Positions 1 to 6,647 of a stretch of 9,110 nucleotides of DNA are shown here, one piece after another (positions within the stretch are counted from its first letter, which is position 1; each line of letters starts with the position of its first letter). This DNA is from an uncultured Chloroflexota bacterium. GTDB taxonomy: Bacteria; Chloroflexota; Limnocylindria; Limnocylindrales; CSP1-4. The translations under genes and the position numbers were made by a program. The DNA is taken from assembly GCA_903930745.1 (NCBI GenBank), contig CAIYZX010000574.1, positions 1 to 9,110 on the forward strand, given 5' to 3'. The notes under the pieces are model-generated. The model was not told the origin of the DNA, did no database searches, and was given only the letters and a program-made list of their open reading frames with translations.

Positions 1-1534
1 GACCCGCGGAGCGCTGGCCACCGGCCGCCTGGCCACCCTGGCGGGGCGCCGGACCCGCGCCCGACGCGGTGGCACCGCCGGCGAGGCGCAGGCGCTCACC
101 GGGCATGGCCAGGACCGGGCGCGACCCGTGTCCGAGGGCCGCCGACGAGACGTGCGGCATGAAGGGCCGGTGTCCGGCCCCGCCGTGGCTTGGGCCGTGC
201 CCCTGGTGGACGACCACCTCGGACGCCTCCGCAGCGGCATGGACCATCGGCCGGCGCGGCCCACGGCCACCGCCACGCGCCACACCCCGCTCGCGATGGC
301 CCGGGTCACCGGACCGCATCCTGATGGGCTCCGCCCGGATGGACCGGTCAGGGGTGAACCCCTCGATGGTCTCCGACGGCAGCTGGCGCCCCAGCAGCTT
401 CTGGATCTCCCGCAGGAGCGGCGTCTCGTCCACGCACACGAGCGAGATCGCCTCACCCGTCTCGCCGGCGCGGCCGGTTCGCCCGATGCGATGGACGTAA
501 TCGGCCGCCACCATCGGCAGCTCGTAGTTCACCACCGTGGGCAGCTGCTCGATGTCCAGGCCGCGCGCGGCGATGTCCGTGGCCACGAGGATGCCCACGC
601 GGCCCGCCTTGAAGTCGTCGAGCGCCTTCACGCGCTGGTTCTGGCTCTTGTTGCCGTGGATCGCCGCGGCCGGGATGCCGTCATGGCCGAGCTGGAGCGC
701 CAGGCGGTTCGCGCCGTGCTTCGTCCGGGTGAAGACCAGCGCCTGGGTCACGCGGCCCAGCGCCACCAGCTCGCGCAGCAGGTCGCGCTTGCGCTCGCGG
801 TCCACGGGGATCACCACCTGCTCCACGAGCTCGGCGGCGGTGTTGCGCGGCGCCACGTCCACGGATGCCGGGTCCACGAGGAAGCCGGAGGCCAGCTCGC
901 GGATCTCGTCGGAGAAGGTGGCGGAGAAGAGGAGGTTCTGGCGGCGGGGCGGCAGCAGCGCGAGCACCTTGCGGATGTCGCGGATGAAGCCCATGTCCAG
1001 CATGCGGTCCGCCTCGTCCAGGACGAGGATCTCCACGCGGGACAGGTCGATGGTGCCCTGCGAGACGTGGTCCAGCAGGCGGCCCGGGGTGGCCACCACG
1101 ATGGGCGCGCCGCGCCGGAGCGAGGCCACCTGCGGGTTGAAGCCCACGCCGCCGTAGATGGCCACGGACGTCATCGGCCGGTGGCGCCCGTACGTCCGGA
1201 CGCTCTCCTCCACCTGGAGCGCAAGCTCGCGGGTGGGGGCGAGGACCAGGGCGCGGACCGGGGGCGTGGGGCGGGTGGCGCGGCCGCCGCCAGGGCGGGC
1301 GGAGTGGGTGCCGTGCGCGACGCCGGCGCCGGGATCCGAGTCGTGGAGACGCTGCAGCATCGGCAGCACGAACGCGGCGGTCTTGCCGGTGCCGGTCTGG
1401 GCGCCCGCGAGCAGGTCGCGGCCGGCGAGGACGATGGGGATGGCCTTGGCCTGGACGGGCGTGGGCTCCGTGTAGCCCTCGTCCGCGACGGCACGAAGAT
1501 AGGCAGGGGCCAGCCCGAGGCTGTCGAAGGTCAT
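1..1534 (-). CDS. rhlE: RhlE-type DEAD-box ATP-dependent RNA helicase (C-terminus beyond left edge)
   Basis: This cytoplasmic helicase unwinds short RNA duplexes with ATP; RhlE-family proteins act in ribosome assembly and RNA turnover, often in the cold. Reading minus from ATG 1534 gives at least 511 codons with no stop before the edge. Motifs appear in order: AQTGTGKT (motif I, residues 45-52), PTRELA (Ia, 100-105), DEAD (II, 173-176), SAT (III, 204-206) and HRIGRTGR (VI, 348-355). RhlE-like signatures include RQNLLFSATFSDEI, FTRTKHGANRLA, AAIHGNKSQ, SLVCVDETPLLREI and PDRSIRAEPI. About 20 extra residues rich in Gly, Pro and Arg sit between motifs I and Ia. After about residue 405 comes a basic Arg/Gly/Pro tail of more than 100 residues, longer than in E. 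coli RhlE. The start is supported by AGGAG (1545-1549) ten bases upstream. The gene is divergent from the GLUG protein gene. The helicase assignment is firm; the RhlE subgroup rests on recalled signatures. Confidence 0.96.
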   Translation of the reverse strand, partial: MTFDSLGLAPAYLRAVADEGYTEPTPVQAKAIPIVLAGRDLLAGAQTGTGKTAAFVLPMLQRLHDSDPGAGVAHGTHSARPGGGRATRPTPPVRALVLAPTRELALQVEESVRTYGRHRPMTSVAIYGGVGFNPQVASLRRGAPIVVATPGRLLDHVSQGTIDLSRVEILVLDEADRMLDMGFIRDIRKVLALLPPRRQNLLFSATFSDEIRELASGFLVDPASVDVAPRNTAAELVEQVVIPVDRERKRDLLRELVALGRVTQALVFTRTKHGANRLALQLGHDGIPAAAIHGNKSQNQRVKALDDFKAGRVGILVATDIAARGLDIEQLPTVVNYELPMVAADYVHRIGRTGRAGETGEAISLVCVDETPLLREIQKLLGRQLPSETIEGFTPDRSIRAEPIRMRSGDPGHRERGVARGGGRGPRRPMVHAAAEASEVVVHQGHGPSHGGAGHRPFMPHVSSAALGHGSRPVLAMPGERLRLAGGATASGAGPAPRQGGQAAGGQRSAG

Positions 1535-1544
1535 GGGTGCAGTG

Positions 1545-1549
1545 CTCCT
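1545..1549 (-). promoter_or_regulatory. Ribosome binding site of the helicase gene
   Basis: The minus strand reads AGGAG here, ten bases before ATG 1534. It supports this start over the out-of-frame upstream ATG-like triplets. The spacing is slightly long but acceptable. Confidence 0.6.
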
Positions 1550-1728
1550 GGTGGCCCACCCGCGCGCCGCACCCTGCAAACAGGTGGCGCTGGGACCGGT
1601 CAGGGCATCTGGTGAAGTGGGATCAAGATCTGCGGCCAGGTGGCCGGTGGGCGCAGACCGGGGGCGCCCGCAAACATCGAAGGGCCGGAGTGTACCCCAC
1701 GCACGGGACCCGCCTACGAAACCGGGCC

Positions 1729-1756
1729 TTGCGCGAGCGGCGAGACCCGGTACCCT
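1729..1756 (+). promoter_or_regulatory. Candidate sigma70-type promoter for the first GLUG gene
   Basis: TTGCGC (1729-1734) and TACCCT (1751-1756) are separated by 16 bases, matching a degenerate -35/-10 pair. Transcription would start near 1763, leaving a leader of about 55 nt before GTG 1819. An inverted repeat, ACCGGG (1721-1726) and CCCGGT (1746-1751), brackets the -35 and spacer and touches the -10. It could be an operator or chance in GC-rich DNA. The call rests on pattern only. Confidence 0.3.
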
Positions 1757-1808
1757 GACGGCTCGCGGCGCCCCGGAGTGTGGGCGTGCCTTCCGTCCAG
1801 CGTCCCCC

Positions 1809-1815
1809 GGAGAAG
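1809..1815 (+). promoter_or_regulatory. Ribosome binding site deciding the GTG 1819 start
   Basis: GGAGAAG ends three bases before GTG 1819, with the GGAG core six bases from the start. A second possible site, GGAG at 1775-1778, lies seven bases before an in-frame GTG at 1786, so an N-terminus 11 residues longer cannot be excluded. The 1819 start gives a signal peptide of similar length to that of the paralog at 6846. Confidence 0.55.
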
Positions 1816-1818
1816 CCC

Positions 1819-4437
1819 GTGCACCTCGTCCCCGTCCGCGCGCGCATCGTTCGTCGCGCCATGTCCCTCCTGCTGGCCGCCGTTGTCGCGGGCCTGGCGC
1901 TACCGGCATCGGCGGTCCCGGCGCGGGCCACGGACAGCGTTGGCGCCTGCGGCTTCAACGGCTCCGGCACGCCCGGTGACCCGTTCCATATCGCCACGCC
2001 CGCGGATCTCACCTGCCTCAAGGACAACAGCGCCTACTGGGCGTCCGACTTCACGCAGGACGCGGACCTGGACATGAGCGGCGGCCCGGCATGGACGCAC
2101 GGCATCGGCAACGACGCCACGCGCTTCACGGGCTCCTACAGCGGCGGCGATCACAGCATCACGGGCCTTGGCCTGGTCATCGCCGACGCGTACGAGGGGA
2201 TGTTCGGCTACCTGGACAACGCCGCCATCGGCGCCCTCACGCTCTCGGTTGCGGTGGTCCAGCCGCCGAGCGCGGACAGCATCAACTGGGTGGGCGGGCT
2301 CGCGGGCTACATGGCCGGGGGCAGCTGGATCGCCGACGCCACCGTGACCTCGAACATCGGCACCACCGGCGCGCTGGCCGCCAGTGCCATTGGCGGCGTG
2401 GTGGGCGGCATGGACGATGTCGTGCCGTCGTACCTGAGCAACGTCCATGCCACCAGCAGCATCACCCTCAACGGGCTGTCCGCGGGGCACTCGGACGGAA
2501 TTGGCGGCCTGGTGGGCTACGCCTACGCGGGCACGATCATGGACTCCAGCGCGGGCGGGTTCATCGACCTCCACACCGCCCAGGCGACCGCCTCCTCCTT
2601 CGTGGACGTGATGAACGTGGGCGGCCTGGTGGGCACCGGTACGAACCTGACGATGTCCAACGTGAGCGCCGACATGCAGATCACGCTCCAGGTCACTGGG
2701 GCCAGCGGGTACCGTGCGCACGTGGACGCCCTCGGCGGCCTCATCGGCAGCATCGTCGGCGGCCTCATCACGGACGCCGTCGTCACGGGCTCCGCGGGCG
2801 TGTACACCACGGGGTACGCGGACGACGCGGGTGGCCTGGCGGGCTTCGCCTCGGATACCACGGTGACCCGGGCGAAGGCGGCCTTCGCCCTGGACCTGAC
2901 GTCGGCGACAGACTCGAGCAACTATGTCGGCGGCCTCGTTGGCACGGCGAACGGCGGGATGTACACCGCGGTGGGGGCGGACGCCTCCATCCACCTGACC
3001 GAAGCCGTCGCCGGCCAGGAAGTTGGCGGTCTCTTCGGCCATACCGGCAGCGGCGGTGCCGGCGCCTTCAGCCTCTTCGACGGCTACGCCACCGGCTGGA
3101 TCCGCCAGAGCGGCATGGCCAAGGTGGGCGGCCTCATCGGCTACTCCGTCGGCGGCACGATCTACAACAGCTACGCGGCGGTTGGCTACCCGGCGGATCC
3201 CGCGACGGGCGGCCTCATCGGCAGCAACGACGGCGGGAACCCGCTTGGCGTGGCACCCACGTCCTTCTTTGACGTGGACACGTCCGGCACCAGCACCGCT
3301 GCGGGCGACACGGCCACAGCCCACATCGTCGCCCTGGGCACCGCGGCGCTCAAGGAGCACGCCACCTTCGCCATCGGTGGCACCGGCCCGGGTGGCGACT
3401 TCACCTCCGCCTGGGCGATCACCGACGGCTGGACGGCACCGGGCGGCTCCAGCACCTGGGGCATCTGCGCGGGCGCCAACAACGGCTTCCCGTACCTGCT
3501 CTGGGAGCACGCCACCAACCCGTGCGTGCGCACCCTGACGGTGGAGCCATTGGCGAACGGCTCCGTCACCGCGTCCCCCGCGGGCATCAACTGCCCGGCG
3601 GGTGATTGCACCGCCACCTATGTCTACAACGCCGCGGTCACACTCACGGCGACCCCGGACAGCGGCTACTACCTGGCCAGCTGGACGGGCGCGTGCAGCG
3701 TGCTCACCACCACCTGCGACCTCTCGATGGACGTGGACCGGACGGTTGGGGCCACCTTCCTGCCGATCGAGCTTCCGGTCATCACCACGGCACCCGCGGC
3801 CACGCTGCGGACCGGCGTGGCAGTCCCGTCCGCGTCGGTGGCCTCGGCGATCCCGGTCACGGTGACCTGGGGCGCCTCCGCCGGCAGCTCCGCCACCACG
3901 GGCTACACGCTGGAGGTCTCGAAGAACGGCGGCGCGTACACGTTCGTCGCCGAGGTGGCGGCGCCTGCGACCTCCACCAGCACCACGGTCCCCTCCGCCG
4001 GCACGTTCCGGTTCCGGGTCACGGCGCACAGTGCCTATGGCGACAGCGCCACCCTTGCCGGTGCGACCCGCTCCGCCCGGCTGGTCCAGCAGTCCGCCAC
4101 CACCGTGAAGTACGCGGGCACCTGGACGGCCGCCTCGTCCACCGCCTTCTCCGGCGGCTCGCTCAAGTGGTCCAAGACGGCTCGCTCCAGCGCCACGTTC
4201 ACGTTCCCGGGCTCCCAGCTCGCGCTGGTAGTGGACCGGGCCGCGCTCCGCGGCAAGGTGACGATCTCCGTGGACGGCGCGAAGGCGGTCCTGGTTGACC
4301 TCAAGGGCACCACGGCCCACCGGTACATCGCCTGGCGCTGGTCCGGCGCGTCCAAGACCCACACGGTCAAGGTCACCGTGCTGGCCACGGCAGGCCGCCC
4401 GCGGATTGACCTGGACGCGTTCGTCACCCTCAAGTAG
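1819..4437 (+). CDS. Secreted GLUG-repeat beta-helix protein with InlB-like repeat, Fn3-like and terminal beta-sandwich domains
   Basis: This 872-residue exported protein is probably a cell-surface or extracellular adhesin or carbohydrate-binding factor; its ligand is unknown. A signal peptide is clear: a basic n-region, a Leu/Ala/Val core and a likely cleavage site after ARA near residue 37. Residues 40-157 resemble the usual entry segment of GLUG beta-helix proteins (DPFHIATPADLTC, WTHGIG, FTGSYSGG). About ten degenerate GLUG repeats (GGLVGY type) fill residues 158-480 and end at FFDVDTSGTS. Then come WGICAGANNGFPYLLWE, an InlB B-repeat-like domain (570-650, with NCPAGDC and SWTGAC), an Fn3-like domain (655-755) and a terminal beta domain (755-872) ending LDAFVTLK. 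Evenly placed cysteines suggest disulfides. There is no LPXTG motif, C-terminal membrane helix or enzyme active site. Upstream GTGs at 1780 and 1786 are alternative starts. A paralog begins at 6846. Confidence 0.93.
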   Translation: MHLVPVRARIVRRAMSLLLAAVVAGLALPASAVPARATDSVGACGFNGSGTPGDPFHIATPADLTCLKDNSAYWASDFTQDADLDMSGGPAWTHGIGNDATRFTGSYSGGDHSITGLGLVIADAYEGMFGYLDNAAIGALTLSVAVVQPPSADSINWVGGLAGYMAGGSWIADATVTSNIGTTGALAASAIGGVVGGMDDVVPSYLSNVHATSSITLNGLSAGHSDGIGGLVGYAYAGTIMDSSAGGFIDLHTAQATASSFVDVMNVGGLVGTGTNLTMSNVSADMQITLQVTGASGYRAHVDALGGLIGSIVGGLITDAVVTGSAGVYTTGYADDAGGLAGFASDTTVTRAKAAFALDLTSATDSSNYVGGLVGTANGGMYTAVGADASIHLTEAVAGQEVGGLFGHTGSGGAGAFSLFDGYATGWIRQSGMAKVGGLIGYSVGGTIYNSYAAVGYPADPATGGLIGSNDGGNPLGVAPTSFFDVDTSGTSTAAGDTATAHIVALGTAALKEHATFAIGGTGPGGDFTSAWAITDGWTAPGGSSTWGICAGANNGFPYLLWEHATNPCVRTLTVEPLANGSVTASPAGINCPAGDCTATYVYNAAVTLTATPDSGYYLASWTGACSVLTTTCDLSMDVDRTVGATFLPIELPVITTAPAATLRTGVAVPSASVASAIPVTVTWGASAGSSATTGYTLEVSKNGGAYTFVAEVAAPATSTSTTVPSAGTFRFRVTAHSAYGDSATLAGATRSARLVQQSATTVKYAGTWTAASSTAFSGGSLKWSKTARSSATFTFPGSQLALVVDRAALRGKVTISVDGAKAVLVDLKGTTAHRYIAWRWSGASKTHTVKVTVLATAGRPRIDLDAFVTLK
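2290..3264 (+). repeat. GLUG-type protein repeat array (about ten units)
   Basis: Codons for GGLAG, GGVVG, GGLVG, GGLIG and GGLFG motifs recur every 25-45 residues, each followed by a short beta-prone stretch. At the DNA level the units share only the GGCGGCCTSRTSGGC-like core, so the array is old and diverged. Such repeats commonly form right-handed beta-helix rungs. Confidence 0.8.
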
Positions 4438-4458
4438 CCGGGGGGCGCGGGGGGCGCG

Positions 4459-4492
4459 GAGGCGCGGAGGCGCCGACGCGCGCTCGCGCCTC
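4459..4492. terminator. GC-rich hairpin between convergent genes (possible bidirectional terminator)
   Basis: GAGGCGCG (4459-4466) pairs perfectly with CGCGCCTC (4485-4492). An alternative register pairs GAGGCGC (4467-4473) with GCGCCTC (4486-4492). It lies between the stop of the first GLUG gene and that of the convergent minus-strand gene, and its right arm overlaps the latter's stop codon. There is no T-run on either side, so intrinsic termination is uncertain. The preceding stretch 4441-4460 is a G-run repeat (GGGGGCGCGG twice in near-copy). Confidence 0.4.
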
Positions 4493-5087
4493 AGCGCACG
4501 ATGGGGAAGGGGAGCCCCTCGGCGAGGACCTGGAAGGACGTGGCGGCGAACGAGCCGTCCGGGCGCACGTCGAACCGGTTGCGCTGGAGCCGCTGGTCCA
4601 CCACCAGCACCAGCTCCACGTGGAACCCGTCCGGCGTCTGCTCCTCGACAGGTGCCATGTCCGGGGCATCGGCGAGCAGGCGGGCCTTCGCACCCTCCTC
4701 TGACGCAGAGCCCGGCCGCCACGGCAGGTCCGCCACGTCCGTGACCACCCGAACAGCCACCATGGCGCCGCGGGTGAGGGCGAGGTACGCCTCCACGTAG
4801 GCACGCGCGGTGGCGGGGTCGCGGAGCCGTGCGCCCCATGCCGCGACGAGCTCCGCCCAGGCGGCCTGGTCCGCGGTGAGGACGCCAACGGAGCCGTCCG
4901 GCCAAGCGCCAACGATGCGCTGCTGCGGGTGCGGCCCGGCGTTGGACAGCACCCGCCACGCCACGCCGACGGGCATCCCCGGCACCGGCGCCTCGGTGAC
5001 GGACGCCACGCCGTCGAGGACGGCCTCGGCCAGCGGCTCGCCCACCGCGATCGCGATGGCCCGCGCGTCCGGCTGCGGCGCGCTCAC
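4491..5087 (-). CDS. Protein of unknown function, 198 aa, translationally coupled to the LQRTAGN/HExxH protein
   Basis: I do not recognise this family. The start chosen is GTG 5087, which overlaps the stop of the upstream gene in the sequence GTGA (5087-5084). This is a classic translational coupling arrangement and implies joint expression. The reading frame stays open further upstream, but that part is antisense-like sequence inside the neighbour. The protein has no signal peptide, membrane segment or cysteine. It mixes helical stretches (TADQAAWAELVAAWGARLRD, about residues 71-90) with beta-prone ones (FHVELVLVVDQ, 155-165; FDVRPDGSFAATSFQVL, 172-188), so a cytoplasmic alpha/beta fold is likely. 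The position directly behind a candidate toxin-like metallopeptidase suggests an immunity protein, chaperone or loading partner. That is an inference from context only. Confidence 0.85.
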   Translation of the reverse strand: MSAPQPDARAIAIAVGEPLAEAVLDGVASVTEAPVPGMPVGVAWRVLSNAGPHPQQRIVGAWPDGSVGVLTADQAAWAELVAAWGARLRDPATARAYVEAYLALTRGAMVAVRVVTDVADLPWRPGSASEEGAKARLLADAPDMAPVEEQTPDGFHVELVLVVDQRLQRNRFDVRPDGSFAATSFQVLAEGLPFPIVR

Positions 5088-6100
5088 GAGCCCGCCCCGG
5101 GGGTGGTGTGGACCTCGTCCCACTGCTTGCCGTAGAAGACCGCGTAGCTGTTGTTGTCCGTGGAGGTCACGAACGTCCCGTCGTGGAACCAGTTCGTGAC
5201 CTCGCCATCGCGGGTAGCCTTGCGGCACGCCTCGTTGATCTGCGCGGTGGTCATCGTGGGGTTCGCGGCCTTGAGCTGGTCCCGCTTCGCGTAGAAGGCG
5301 TCCAGGTAGCGCTTCTTGAGCGCGTCCGTGACGCCCGCGCCGCCGATGTCCGCGCCGGTGGCCTTCGTCGCCGACATGCCCTCCACCTGGCGGACCACCG
5401 CCTCAGCCTCGTCCGCGATGGACGCCTTCACGTAGTCCTCGCGGCTGAGGTTCTCGCGGCTGGCGCTCTTGCCGGACTTGTAGGTGTCCGCGTGCTGGGC
5501 CTCGTGCATCATCACGAGCGCCGCGCCGCCCACGGGCAGGGTCTTGTTGATGAAGATCTTGCCGCCCTGGTGGTACGAGCCCGACCCGGCGTACTCGTAG
5601 TCCACCGGCACGTCCCACTTCTTGATGATCGCGCGGGCCCACTTGCCGGTGTCCGATGCGTCCAGCGTGGTCTCGATCGCCGTCTTGCGCGCCTCGCCGG
5701 TGAGCGCGGTGGTGCCAGTGGTCCCGGTGGTGCCGGTGCCCGTCGCCGGCTGGCTGTCGGCGGCCGGGGATCCGTCCGAGTCACCGCCCTGTGCAGGCTC
5801 GGCCGCAGCCGGTGCCGCGGTGCCGGTCGCGCCGTCCTCGGTGGGGGCACCAACCTCCTCGTTCGTCGTGGGGGCGGGATGCCGCTGGACGACGAGGCCC
5901 GAGACCGCCCGATTGCCCGCGGTCCGCTGGAGCTCCAGCACGTCCGCGGCGCCGTAATGGTCCAGGGCGACACCGTCCGGCGAGGCCGCCGCCGGCCCGT
6001 GGGACGGGTGCCGGTCGGGGGCCGTCCGAGCTGCGGGCGCCCCGGCTCGCTCGTCCGCCGGGGTGGCGCCCGTGGGGGCGCGGTTGGCGCGAATGCTCAT
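5084..6100 (-). CDS. Putative zincin metallopeptidase with N-terminal eCIS-type LQRTAGN motif
   Basis: This 338-residue protein has three parts. An Ala/Pro-rich N-terminus carries LELQRTAGNRAV (residues 55-66) followed by VVQRHP. This motif recurs near the N-terminus of many proteins linked to extracellular contractile injection systems (eCIS) and DUF4157 proteins. A low-complexity linker (about 73-132) includes a Gly/Thr run at 121-131. The C-terminal domain (about 133-338) has VMMHEAQH, a zinc-binding HExxH (H199, E200, H203), preceded by a beta strand GGKIFINKTL. It is followed by SREDYVKASIADEAEAV, where E231 or E233 could be the third zinc ligand, as in gluzincin-like enzymes. There is no signal peptide or membrane helix, so Sec export is unlikely. 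The frame is open up to 6331, but ATG 6100 is the only nearby start with a GGAGG, unusually close to the ATG. It shares GTGA with the downstream gene. Peptidase activity and eCIS cargo status are inferred. Confidence 0.87.
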   Translation of the reverse strand: MSIRANRAPTGATPADERAGAPAARTAPDRHPSHGPAAASPDGVALDHYGAADVLELQRTAGNRAVSGLVVQRHPAPTTNEEVGAPTEDGATGTAAPAAAEPAQGGDSDGSPAADSQPATGTGTTGTTGTTALTGEARKTAIETTLDASDTGKWARAIIKKWDVPVDYEYAGSGSYHQGGKIFINKTLPVGGAALVMMHEAQHADTYKSGKSASRENLSREDYVKASIADEAEAVVRQVEGMSATKATGADIGGAGVTDALKKRYLDAFYAKRDQLKAANPTMTTAQINEACRKATRDGEVTNWFHDGTFVTSTDNNSYAVFYGKQWDEVHTTPGAGS

Positions 6101-6102
6101 CG

Positions 6103-6108
6103 CCTCCC
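6103..6108 (-). promoter_or_regulatory. Unusually close ribosome binding site for the LQRTAGN/HExxH gene
   Basis: The minus strand reads GGGAGG, then two bases, then ATG 6100. A perfect Shine-Dalgarno core this close to the start is non-standard. No other in-frame ATG or GTG nearby has a better site. The protein becomes recognisable only from here. Confidence 0.45.
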
Positions 6109-6157
6109 ATTGTCTGCAGTCGCCTTCCGGGGTCCAGTCCTCTCCGTGACGAGGTGT

Positions 6158-6171
6158 TGCCCTTTCGGGCA
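6158..6171 (-). other. Short GAAA-loop hairpin between two minus-strand genes
   Basis: The minus strand reads TGCCC-GAAA-GGGCA, a 5-bp stem with a GNRA tetraloop. It sits in the 92-base spacer upstream of the LQRTAGN/HExxH gene. It has no U-tract, so it is not a standard terminator. It may be a processing or stability element, or chance. Confidence 0.25.
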
Positions 6172-6192
6172 GTTCTCCCGATGGCGCGGCGG

Positions 6193-6525
6193 TCAGCCGC
6201 GCAGGCGGCGGCCGATCCCCTCCTGGCGGCGCGGGGCCGCGGGCAGCTCGCCGTCCACCAGCAGCACGCCGTCCCAGCGCCAGCGCGGCAGAACCTCCCG
6301 GAGACCCTTGCACCACGAGCAGGTGCACCACGCGTAGGACTTGTCCAGGCGAGCCGGAAGCGGCCAGCGGAACGCGGACGGATCCAGTGACGAGGGATGA
6401 TCGGGACGGGGTGCGTCCAAGTCCGGGTCATACCCGGCGGCCACGTTGCGGGCGGCGAAGAGACGGCGCGCGATGACACGCTGCCGTGCGGCGCGCCCTT
6501 CGGCGCGCGAGGCGGGATGACCCAT
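6193..6525 (-). CDS. Small Arg-rich protein with CxCxxC cluster
   Basis: This 110-residue ORF is of unknown function. The N-terminus is a strongly basic, probably helical stretch (SRAEGRAARQRVIARRLFAAR, about residues 6-26), then GYDPD. A Trp-rich second half holds SYAWCTCSWCKG, placing Cys67, Cys69 and Cys72 in a possible metal-binding or redox cluster. It lacks a signal peptide and membrane segment. It resembles in style small basic cysteine-containing proteins of high-GC bacteria that have a late Cys cluster, though I cannot name a family. An AGGGG lies about eight bases upstream of ATG 6525. The stop lies 92 bases before the start of the LQRTAGN/HExxH gene on the same strand, so co-transcription is possible. 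The structured amino-acid pattern argues that it is real, but GC-rich DNA makes spurious ORFs common. Confidence 0.6.
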   Translation of the reverse strand: MGHPASRAEGRAARQRVIARRLFAARNVAAGYDPDLDAPRPDHPSSLDPSAFRWPLPARLDKSYAWCTCSWCKGLREVLPRWRWDGVLLVDGELPAAPRRQEGIGRRLRG

Positions 6526-6647
6526 GTCGGAAGCCCCTGTGCCTGCGGCACTGCCCGACGGGCCTGTCCCGACGGGCTACCGCGGGCTGGGTGCCCCGCG
6601 GCGAGGGGCGCAAGCGAAGTGCGCCATGCCTGAAGTGTCGGCGGCGA

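Larger units (their letters stand above)
1535..1818. other. Divergent intergenic region between the helicase and first GLUG gene
   Basis: This 284-base region must hold promoters for both divergent genes. It contains two short GC hairpins: GGCC-AGGT-GGCC at 1634-1645, and GGGCGC/GCGCCC at 1649-1654 and 1664-1669 with a 9-nt loop. On the minus strand a TACACT hexamer (plus-strand AGTGTA, 1688-1693) could be a -10 box for the helicase, which would give it a leader of about 150 nt containing both hairpins. No convincing -35 box accompanies it. No credible ORF was seen; the overlapping open frames have no recognisable protein character. Confidence 0.5.

Noticed and set aside
1..320. Frameshift in the helicase C-terminus
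   Set aside because: The core is intact in one frame and the other two minus-strand frames contain no better continuation. A low-complexity tail is normal for this family, so there is no positive evidence of a shift.
128..1615. A 495-codon plus-strand open frame across the helicase
   Set aside because: It uses the complementary codon register of the helicase, whose motifs are unambiguous. The His/Arg/Asp-rich product has no family features.
3532..3770. Listeria-type internalin relationship based on the InlB-like repeat
   Set aside because: Only the divergent B-repeat-like unit is shared; there are no leucine-rich repeats or wall anchors. This repeat is widespread in secreted bacterial proteins.
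1900..4959. A 1019-codon open frame on the minus strand opposite the first GLUG gene
   Set aside because: It is the antisense of a clearly coding gene with signal peptide and domains. High third-position GC removes stop codons from the opposite strand, and the product is Arg/Gly/Ala-rich without recognisable motifs.
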